Assembly: GCA_003176045.1 (NCBI GenBank)
Contig: PSRM01000010.1
Location: 1 to 42,615 of the forward strand
Reading direction: 5' to 3'
DNA length: 42,615 nt
From: Verrucomicrobiota bacterium
GTDB lineage: Bacteria; Verrucomicrobiota; Verrucomicrobiia; Limisphaerales; UBA8199
Numbering within the stretch: position 1 is the stretch's first letter; the number at the start of each line of letters is the position of its first letter. A model generated the notes under the pieces. The model did not search any database. It worked only from the letters and a program-made list of their open reading frames with translations, and was not told the origin of the DNA. This document shows, one piece after another, positions 37,666-42,615 of the stretch. Position numbers and translations under genes: made by a program.

Positions 37666-39168
37666 ATGAATGACCCAAACGCATATGGCCATCTCATAGG
37701 TGGCGAGCGCCGGCAGCTCGGCGCAAAGGCGACGGAGAAGCTCGGCGCCCCGCCGGTCGCCTATATCTCGATCCGCGGGCCGGCTGGAGTAGGACAATTC
37801 ACGCTGTTCGACACCGCCGGCCAGTCCAAAGCCGTCACCACTTTCGGCCAGATCCGGCCGAATGATCCCCAGTCGCCAGTTGGCAATTACCTCGATGCCG
37901 TACTGGTCGACGCGGGCGACAATGTCTCGCGCGCCTACTATCCGGAGGAATTCGACAACAACCCGGCGGAATGGCTGCCCCCCGCGTGCTGGTCCGACAA
38001 CGGCGTTGGCCCCAGCGTCAATTGCAGTGAGCCGCAGGCGGCGACGTGCCGGCCGGGCCAGGGGCCGGGCGAATGCCGGTGGGCGGTGTGGGGCTCGCGG
38101 ATCTCGAATATGGGCAGCGAGGTGCCGGCGTGCAGCCAGCTCCTCAAGCTGGCCTGGGTCGTGCCTGGGCTCGGCTTCCCGATGCCGTTTCTGCTGCGCA
38201 TGAAGGGATCGAGCTGGAAGAACTGGAAGGCGTATGTGACGCGGGTTCAGGGCCAGCAAATCGGCGGGCGCAAGCTCGATCCGACCGACGTGATCACCCG
38301 GATGTTTTTCGTCGGCACCGGGATTCTCGATTTCGTGTGGGCCGGCATCGTCGATCCGCAGACGGCCGAGTGGCAACGGCAGCTCTGGTCGACCAACGCC
38401 ACCGATTCCATGGTTGGCCGGCTCGATCAGCCGCGGCAGGTGGCTCTGCCGGCGCCCATGACTACGGCGCAGGGCTATGAGCAACTGATGCACAATCCCG
38501 CTCCGCCCGCCGCCGTGACTTACCACCCGCCTGCGCCAGGGCCGCAGAGTTTTGGCGCAGCGCCGACCAGCCACCATGCCGGCCATGTGCCATCGCTGCA
38601 GGGTCAGGCGGGTTTTGGTGGGGTGCCGCAGGGTCAGGCGGGTTTTGGTGGGGTGCCGCAGGGCCAGCAGAGCTTCGGTGCGCCGCCAACGCCCCAGCCG
38701 CCCCCGCCGCAGAATCCGGGTTTCGGTCAGCAAGGCGCCGCCCCGCAGCCGGCTCAGCAGCAGCTGGGCTTTGGTCAAGGACAAGCGCCGCAACCACAAC
38801 AGCCGGCTCAGCAGCAGGCCCGGAAGCGCCGCGGCCGACGCTCCAATGCCGATATCGCTGCTGCGGCAGCAGCGCAGGGAGCGCCTGCACCGGCCGCGCA
38901 GCAGCAAGCGCCGAACCCGCCTCCGCCGAATCAGCCGGCCTTCAACCCCAACCCGCCGCCCGCAACGGGGGCACCAGCTGGGCAGGGGTTCGGCGGCATG
39001 CCGGACATGCCCGCCACGTTGATTCGCCCCGAAGCCGCGGGCGCGGTGGCCGCGAGTCAACAGCCTGGGGGCGGCACTCAGCCGGCCTTCGGCATGGCGG
39101 CAGGTCAGCAACCCGGTGCTGATTTGATGCGTGCGCTGCAGGCCCAAATGGGCAATCCGCCGGGCTGA
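37666..39168 (+). CDS. SSB-like phage protein with long low-complexity tail
   Basis: 500 residues from ATG 37666. The N-terminal 280 residues look like the zinc-containing single-strand-binding-type proteins of phage replication operons: CSEPQAATCRPGQGPGECRW Cys cluster, SQLLKLAWVVPGLGFPMPFL, RMKGSSWKNWKAYVTRVQGQ. The C-terminal 210 residues are Pro/Gln/Ala/Gly-rich with FG/FGQ units and a basic KRRGRRSNADIAAAAAA island, so disordered and possibly phase-separating or protein-binding. SSBs often carry such tails. The SSB identity is inferred from Cys pattern, position and tail. Confidence 0.6.
   Translation: MNDPNAYGHLIGGERRQLGAKATEKLGAPPVAYISIRGPAGVGQFTLFDTAGQSKAVTTFGQIRPNDPQSPVGNYLDAVLVDAGDNVSRAYYPEEFDNNPAEWLPPACWSDNGVGPSVNCSEPQAATCRPGQGPGECRWAVWGSRISNMGSEVPACSQLLKLAWVVPGLGFPMPFLLRMKGSSWKNWKAYVTRVQGQQIGGRKLDPTDVITRMFFVGTGILDFVWAGIVDPQTAEWQRQLWSTNATDSMVGRLDQPRQVALPAPMTTAQGYEQLMHNPAPPAAVTYHPPAPGPQSFGAAPTSHHAGHVPSLQGQAGFGGVPQGQAGFGGVPQGQQSFGAPPTPQPPPPQNPGFGQQGAAPQPAQQQLGFGQGQAPQPQQPAQQQARKRRGRRSNADIAAAAAAQGAPAPAAQQQAPNPPPPNQPAFNPNPPPATGAPAGQGFGGMPDMPATLIRPEAAGAVAASQQPGGGTQPAFGMAAGQQPGADLMRALQAQMGNPPG
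38599..38658 (+). repeat. Two perfect 30-base tandem repeats in the SSB-like tail
   Basis: CAGGGTCAGGCGGGTTTTGG plus 10 bases occurs twice in direct succession (38599-38628, 38629-38658), encoding QGQAGFGGVP each time, then a diverged third start. Exact identity implies recent duplication by slippage. Confidence 0.85.
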
Positions 39169-39179
39169 GAAAAGAGGTG

Positions 39180-39256
39180 TTGACAAAGGCATCAAATCAG
39201 TAGTACAGATGCCCTTGTGGACTGCAGGAGATGCGATGAAATTTACCGGTGGTGTT
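39180..39256 (+). promoter_or_regulatory. Promoter candidate for the Y-RNA-like array
   Basis: Perfect TTGACA at 39180-39185 with GTACAG/TACAGA 17-18 bases downstream, the latter part of TAGTAGTACAG (39201-39208), the recurring control motif. Transcription would start near 39,215. A 16-codon frame with AGGAG at 39226 (ATG 39236) runs into the first RNA module; it may be fortuitous. Confidence 0.5.
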
Positions 39257-39372
39257 GGTCGCGGTTACTTCGTAGCTCATTGGTAGAGCATCAGAACAGC
39301 AATCTGAGGGTAGCCGGCTTCGAAACCGGCCGAACCCCCGAAAGGGGGATAACCCGTGACCAGATGTTCCCC
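39257..39372 (+). ncRNA. Y-RNA-like module 1 with normal-order tRNA-like fold
   Basis: Basal stem GGTCGCGGTT (39257-39266) pairs with AACCCGTGACC (39351-39361), one bulged C and one G-U. Then TACTTCG overlaps a short TTCG/CGAA stem. Inside are a D arm GCTC-ATTGGTA-GAGC (39275-39289), an anticodon-like arm TCAGA-ACAGCAA-TCTGA (39291-39307) and a T-like arm GCCGG-CTTCGAAA-CCGGC (39313-39330). A hairpin CCCCC-GAAA-GGGGG (39335-39348) and trailing GTTCCCC (39366-39372) complete it. C replaces U33 and the acceptor is only 4 bp, so it is a tRNA mimic, not a tRNA. Position before a Ro60 gene indicates a Y RNA. Confidence 0.75.
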
Positions 39373-39397
39373 GGTTCGAGTTTTGGTGGGTGGTGTA

Positions 39398-39517
39398 GAG
39401 CGAGCTTACTTCGCATGGAGCGAGGAGGAAGCTAGGTTCGAATCCTAGCCAGCCCGGCAATCGGGCTGTAGCTCAATGGTAGAGCGCCTAACGGACAGCC
39501 TGCTCGAATGTTCCCCC
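39398..39517 (+). ncRNA. YrlA-like Y RNA with circularly permuted tRNA module
   Basis: Basal stem GAGCGAGCT (39398-39406) pairs with AGCCTGCTC (39497-39505), with one A-C mismatch and the same G-U. Then TACTTCG. The head is a permuted tRNA: T arm GCTAGG-TTCGAAT-CCTAGC (39431-39449), acceptor 3' strand CAGCCCG (39450-39456), loop GCAAT, acceptor 5' strand CGGGCTG (39462-39468), U8-A9, then D arm GCTC-AATGGTA-GAGC (39471-39485). The perfect 7-bp closed acceptor stem and canonical T loop show strong selection. Where a tRNA would have its anticodon arm, the basal Ro60-binding stem emerges, the architecture of bacterial YrlA RNAs. Ends with GTTCCCCC (39510-39517). Confidence 0.82.
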
Positions 39518-39544
39518 ATCGAGATGAAATATGCAGGTGATGAA

Positions 39545-39604
39545 GATCGGAGATACTTCGCCTGTCATGTAGGTGTACTAAGCCTCTCTGATCGAGCGTT
39601 CCCC
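39545..39604 (+). ncRNA. Y-RNA-like module 3, minimal
   Basis: Basal stem GATCGGAGA (39545-39553) pairs with TCTCTGATC (39585-39593), 9 bp including the G-U at the same position. TACTTCG follows the first strand and GTTCCCC (39598-39604) follows the second, exactly as in modules 1 and 2. The head is only a small hairpin (GCCT / AGGT type), with no tRNA-like arms. It lies 38 bases before ATG 39642 and could serve as a Ro60 decoy or an autoregulatory site in the leader. Confidence 0.65.
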
Positions 39605-39641
39605 TGTGTATTCGACGTGGTTTTTCCCGGAGGATACTGAA

Positions 39642-41045
39642 ATGGCTCGTCTCAACACGCGTTCATCTAAGCCGAAGATTTTCACCCACGAAGGGGCGCC
39701 GGCCAAGCGCATCACTCCGGTGCAGCAGCTGCGCCGGCTCGTGCTGCCGTGCCTCCTGTGGGAGAACAATTTCTATGTCGACGGCAAGACGATTGCCGAG
39801 CAGATTGCCGATGCCGTTCGCGCGACCGATGCCGCCATCGCGGCTGATGTCGCGATCGAGGCGCGCAAGCAATTCCATTTGCGCCATGTGCCGCTGAGGA
39901 TCGTGCGTGAGATGACGCGGCTGCATGCCGGCACCTCGATTGTCAGCGACACGCTCGCCAAGGTGATTCAACGCCCGGATGAGATCAGTGAATTTGTGGC
40001 GATGTACTGGCAGAAGCCGGTTCCAGCTGCTCCGCTGAAAAAGGGCGAGAAGCCGCCGGTGCTCGCGCAAGCGAAGCGCCAGCCGCTGTCGGCGCAGGTC
40101 AAGAAGGGGCTCGCGCGCGCCTTCGCCAGCTTCGATGCTTATCAGCTCGCCAAATACTCCAAAGGCAGCGGCGACGTGCGCCTGCGCGACGTGATGTTCC
40201 TCACGCACCCGAAGCCGAGTGAGCAGAACATGCTGCTGTGGAAGCAGCTCGCCGATGACAAGCTCAACACCACGCACGCCAGTGAGGAAGGCGGCACCTG
40301 GGAAGCCCGGCTGATGACCGGCCAGGACAAGAAGACCGCGTTTACCGACATGTTGACGAAGGAAACGCTTGGTTATATGGCATTGCTGCGCAATCTTCGC
40401 GGTATGCTGGAAGCCGGCGTGAACCGTCAGCTGATTCAGCACGCGATCGTCCGCCGCAAAGGCGCCGGCAAGGTGCTTCCGTTCCGCTATGTTGCAGCGG
40501 CGCGCGCTTGCAAGGAGCTGGAGCCGGCGATCGACAAGGCTCTTGTCGCGATGATTGGCGAGATGGCCCCGCTGCCGGGCACGACCTTTGTGCTGGTCGA
40601 CGTGTCGGGATCGATGGAGGCGAAGCTGTCGGCCAAGTCGGATCTCACCCGGCTCGACGCCGGTGCTGCGCTCGCGGCGATCATTCCGGGCGATGTCCGG
40701 ATGTTTTCGTTCTCCAACAGTCTCATGGAAGTGCCGGCGCGGCGCGGCATGGCCGGGATCGAGGCCATCGTCCGATCGCAGTATCACGGCGGCACGCTGC
40801 TTGGTGCCGCGGTCAGCGCGCTCAACGGGCTCATGCACAACAACGGGCTCGGTAAGCTCGATCGGGATCGGCTGATCGTGATCACCGATGAGCAGTCGCA
40901 CGATTTCGTGCCGGACCCGGTCGCGCGCAATGCTTATATGATCAACGTCGCTTCGCACCAGAACGGCGTGGGTTATGGAAAATGGACCCATATCGACGGG
41001 TTCTCGGAAAGTGTCCTGCGGTTCATCCGCGAATTGGAGAAGTGA
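39642..41045 (+). CDS. rsr: Ro60-family RNA-binding protein (TROVE + vWA)
   Basis: 467 residues from ATG 39642, which has CCCGGAGG at ideal spacing; an in-frame GTG at 39606 lies in the third RNA module and is less likely. The HEAT-repeat-like TROVE ring occupies about 10-310 (QLRRLVLPCLLWENNFYVDG, FHLRHVPLRIVREMTRLHAG, RYVAAARACKELEPAIDKAL). The vWA domain follows, with MIDAS residues D-x-S-x-S in VLVDVSGSMEAK (near 320), T in GGTLLGAAVS (near 382) and D in VITDEQSHD (near 413). Ro60 binds Y RNAs on its outer ring and ends of misfolded RNAs in its hole; bacterial Rsr works with PNPase or RNases. The Y-RNA-like array just upstream fits perfectly. Confidence 0.93.
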   Translation: MARLNTRSSKPKIFTHEGAPAKRITPVQQLRRLVLPCLLWENNFYVDGKTIAEQIADAVRATDAAIAADVAIEARKQFHLRHVPLRIVREMTRLHAGTSIVSDTLAKVIQRPDEISEFVAMYWQKPVPAAPLKKGEKPPVLAQAKRQPLSAQVKKGLARAFASFDAYQLAKYSKGSGDVRLRDVMFLTHPKPSEQNMLLWKQLADDKLNTTHASEEGGTWEARLMTGQDKKTAFTDMLTKETLGYMALLRNLRGMLEAGVNRQLIQHAIVRRKGAGKVLPFRYVAAARACKELEPAIDKALVAMIGEMAPLPGTTFVLVDVSGSMEAKLSAKSDLTRLDAGAALAAIIPGDVRMFSFSNSLMEVPARRGMAGIEAIVRSQYHGGTLLGAAVSALNGLMHNNGLGKLDRDRLIVITDEQSHDFVPDPVARNAYMINVASHQNGVGYGKWTHIDGFSESVLRFIRELEK

Positions 41046-41049
41046 GAAG

Positions 41050-41439
41050 ATGAACGACGAAACACCGATGCTCGCCGCGCCGCCAGCCGCCGAAGTTTCC
41101 AGCCCCAGTCCGGCCGCGCCCAAGAAGGCGCGCAAGAAGCCGGCGAAGGCCAAGGCTATGCCCAAGAAGGCGGCGCGGTCGAGCGCTCGCAAGCCGGTGA
41201 AGGCCAAGGCGACCAGCCGGCCGAAGAAAGCCGTCAAGGCCAAAGGTCCGGCACGGGTCGAGTGGTCGAAGGAAGATGTGCGGCGAATGAAGACCGAATT
41301 CCCGACCACGCCTGACGTGGCGCGATTCGCCCGCTCGCTCAAGCGGTCGCCGGGCTCGGTCTATCAGAAGGCGTATGCGCTTGGCGTTCGCCGGAAGAAC
41401 AACAATCGCGGCGGCCCGCGCAAACGGCGCCGCGCCTGA
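41050..41439 (+). CDS. Histone-H1-like protein with Myb/homeodomain-like C-terminus
   Basis: 129 residues, ATG 41050, 4 bases after the Ro60 stop. Residues 10-75 are Lys/Ala/Pro-rich in KKAxKK style (AAPKKARKKPAKAKAMPKKA), typical of H1/HctB-like DNA-condensing tails. Residues 78-120 (VEWSKEDVRRMKTEFPTTPD, VARFARSLKRSPGSVYQKAY ALGV) look like a SANT/Myb helix set: W, then three helices ending in K-A-x-x-L-G. It ends in a basic RGGPRKRRRA. Probably binds DNA or RNA; co-transcription with Ro60 may be meaningful. Confidence 0.7.
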   Translation: MNDETPMLAAPPAAEVSSPSPAAPKKARKKPAKAKAMPKKAARSSARKPVKAKATSRPKKAVKAKGPARVEWSKEDVRRMKTEFPTTPDVARFARSLKRSPGSVYQKAYALGVRRKNNNRGGPRKRRRA

Positions 41440-41444
41440 ATTTC

Positions 41445-41918
41445 TCAGGGTGGCAACGGTGGCGCTATCACGGTGAATTTCACTGCTGGCGCCACCGCCT
41501 CGATCGGTCGAATCAGATCAAATAGGCTGCATTCGGATTTGGCGACCGGTGCTAGGATCGCCGGACCTGGAGCCATTCCTTTTGGGATCATGTAGTCCCG
41601 GCTTTTTGGCGGCAACGTGATCGGTTTGTCTGGCGGCGTGCTGATCTCGTGCCGCGAATCGAATCGTCGACCTAGTGAATCGAAAGCGACTTCTTCCAAC
41701 CACGACCGGCAATCAACTCTGATCCATTTGACTTGCGCGAACCATAGTTGAACTATTTGCCCCGGATACACTTCGCCGGGCTCGATCCGATTACGTGGAT
41801 CCGGAGGCCCGTAATCAATCACCGGTTCACGCCCCCAAAGTTGATAACCTGATGAGATCGCAAGCGTCGCGACCGAAGACGCCGCGATCACATGCCAAAT
41901 GAACGTAACGATTTTCAC
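41445..41918 (-). CDS. Hypothetical membrane-anchored protein
   Basis: 157 residues from GTG 41918, which overlaps the preceding stop (GTGA) with GGAAGGGG upstream. One N-terminal TM segment (IVTFIWHVIAASSVATLAIS) is followed by a periplasmic-type domain with Pro-rich beta strands (GEVYPGQIVQLWFAQVKWIR, two Cys). Its 3' end abuts the histone-like gene tail-to-tail with 5 bases between. A phage lysis-cassette accessory (spanin-like) is possible; no lipobox seen. The region is AT-richer than average. Confidence 0.55.
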   Translation of the reverse strand: MKIVTFIWHVIAASSVATLAISSGYQLWGREPVIDYGPPDPRNRIEPGEVYPGQIVQLWFAQVKWIRVDCRSWLEEVAFDSLGRRFDSRHEISTPPDKPITLPPKSRDYMIPKGMAPGPAILAPVAKSECSLFDLIRPIEAVAPAVKFTVIAPPLPP

Positions 41919-42259
41919 GGGTGCCCCTTCCAGCTTGGGAGCAGCGAGATCACCCATCCTATGATCGCCGCAGAGAAGGCGATGACAGCGCGAATAAGAT
42001 TATTGATTACCCTCGCGGTTTTGATCGCGCCGGCAGCTTCATATCGTGTCTGGCGAAAAATGTCTACCTCAGGCTTCATTTCAGCGATATCGCGAGCGAT
42101 AGCATCAAGCTTAAAATTGACGGATTTTACGTCGTCTTCCGTTTTGTCAGTAACACGCTCGATATGCTCAATTTTGTCCCGCATATCAGAAACTTGCGCC
42201 TGAAGCGCGCCGATTTCTTGAGCAAATGGCTTTTCGGCCATAGTAGGACGACGTGCCAT
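41915..42259 (-). CDS. XhlA/holin-like coiled-coil membrane protein
   Basis: 114 residues if ATG 42259 is used (starts at 42292 or 42241 are alternatives; ribosome sites are weak). A coiled coil from about residue 10 to 75 (ALQAQVSDMRDKIEHIERVT, VKSVNFKLDAIARDIAEMK) and one C-terminal TM helix (LIRAVIAFSAAIIGWVISLL) followed by a short charged tail match the hemolysin XhlA type, usually paired with holin in phage lysis. Function by similarity of layout. Confidence 0.6.
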   Translation of the reverse strand: MARRPTMAEKPFAQEIGALQAQVSDMRDKIEHIERVTDKTEDDVKSVNFKLDAIARDIAEMKPEVDIFRQTRYEAAGAIKTARVINNLIRAVIAFSAAIIGWVISLLPSWKGHP

Positions 42260-42315
42260 TGGGGGCCAAAGCTCCAATCGAGGAATTCCCATTCGATCAG
42301 AGCCACTTAACGGAA

Positions 42316-42351
42316 ATCCTGTCCACCGGAGGATTTGCCAGTGGACAGGAT
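42316..42351. repeat. Perfect 11-bp inverted repeat upstream of the XhlA-like gene
   Basis: ATCCTGTCCAC (42316-42326), 14-base loop, GTGGACAGGAT (42341-42351). No T-run on either strand. Lies between two leftward genes, so it may be an operator, an RNA hairpin controlling the downstream pair, or a weak terminator. Confidence 0.55.
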
Positions 42352-42384
42352 CCAAGGTATTACAGTCAGTACCGGCCTGCCGCT

Positions 42385-42588
42385 TTACGCGGCGGCGAGT
42401 GGCGTCGAGCTGAGCGCTTCCACGACCTTCGGATCGGTCGGCTTGGTCGGATCGATATGGTCGGCGAGCAGCTGCATGGCCTGCGGCTTGCTGACGCCGA
42501 GCTTGCCCTGGAGCGCCTGAATGGCCTGGAGGAACAGAGGGCCGAGCAGATTCACGAAGAACTCGATCTCACCGAGAGTGTCACCCAT
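42385..42588 (-). CDS. Hypothetical 67-residue protein
   Basis: ATG 42588 with AAAGGGAA upstream. MGDTLGEIEFFVNLLGPLFL then QAIQALQGKLGVSKPQAMQL and a polar tail. The first helix is hydrophobic enough to touch membrane. Position beside the XhlA-like gene suggests a late structural or lysis accessory; no family recognised. Confidence 0.55.
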   Translation of the reverse strand: MGDTLGEIEFFVNLLGPLFLQAIQALQGKLGVSKPQAMQLLADHIDPTKPTDPKVVEALSSTPLAAA

Positions 42589-42615
42589 AGGGGTTCCCTT
42601 TCTGTAGAAATGCGG

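Noticed and set aside
37657..39195. 512-codon minus-strand frame opposite the SSB-like gene
   Set aside because: Mirror of the GC-rich, low-complexity coding sequence; Arg/His/Leu-rich and domain-free.
39273..39345. Functional tRNA gene (anticodon loop ACAGCAA)
   Set aside because: Acceptor only 4 bp, C instead of U at position 33, 8-base T loop, no CCA-type end; better explained as a tRNA mimic in a Y RNA.
39663..41342. 559-codon minus-strand frame opposite Ro60
   Set aside because: Shadow of strong codon bias; the plus strand holds clear TROVE and vWA motifs.

Overview
The window is a 42.6 kb piece of a tailed bacteriophage (or a prophage of that type). The evidence is a large terminase, a portal, a scaffold-like protein, the N-terminal half of a major capsid protein, and a full phage replication set. 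GC is high, genes overlap by 1-4 bases (ATGA, TGATG, GTGA), GTG/TTG starts are common, and the XRE regulator and membrane-HTH proteins resemble those of alphaproteobacterial phages. An alphaproteobacterial host is therefore my best guess, held loosely.

Layout. (1) Positions 1-18,009 are one almost unbroken leftward block. From its promoter side it reads: small proteins, a DNA methyltransferase, a ribbon-helix-helix protein, a sugar/glycosyltransferase cluster (two GT-A proteins, a GDP-mannose 3,5-epimerase-like enzyme, a TPR-glycosyltransferase, an FkbM methyltransferase), a serine recombinase, a MazG-like enzyme, then terminase, portal, scaffold and capsid. Two rightward genes (2,368-2,942) sit inside this block like a moron. 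(2) 18,010-18,481 is a divergent control region. (3) 18,482-23,247 reads rightward: eight small proteins and a DUF932 protein. Seven of these genes are preceded by the same element, a variable-sequence hairpin followed by a TTTGGCAATTTNGCC box. (4) 23,248-23,830 is non-coding, with strong inverted repeats and an AT-rich core, and is my origin candidate. (5) A PrimPol-VapE replicase reads leftward (23,831-26,128). (6) 26,129-41,439 is the rightward replication and host-takeover operon. Its leader holds two tandem intrinsic terminators. It encodes an HTH regulator, family A DNA polymerase with an intein, Cas4/AddB-like and VRR-NUC nucleases, an SNF2-type helicase, a Lar-like protein, an XRE regulator, an SSB-like protein with a low-complexity tail, a Ro60 (TROVE-vWA) protein and a histone-H1-like protein. 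(7) 41,445 to the right edge is leftward again, with an XhlA/holin-like membrane protein.

Three things stand out. First, just upstream of the Ro60 gene lie three tandem RNA modules with the same architecture: a 9-bp covarying stem with a fixed G-U pair, then TACTTCG, then GTTCCCC after the closing strand. One module carries a normal-order tRNA-like cloverleaf. Another carries a circularly permuted tRNA-like fold (T arm, closed acceptor stem, D arm), the arrangement expected of a YrlA-type Y RNA. Second, the polymerase intein contains an HNH-type homing endonuclease encoded out of frame, while the intein/polymerase frame stays open through the whole endonuclease; both proteins appear to be encoded by the same DNA. 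Third, the polymerase N-terminus, including the first exonuclease motif, can only be read through a +1 shift at TTT TGA. This could be an error or a regulated frameshift.

How the parts work together: PrimPol-VapE, PolA, SSB-like protein, helicase and nucleases would replicate and process phage DNA. Lar, the methyltransferase, MazG and Ro60/Y RNA would deal with host defence, nucleotide pools or RNA. The leftward operon packages DNA, builds the head and may glycosylate the virion or host surface.
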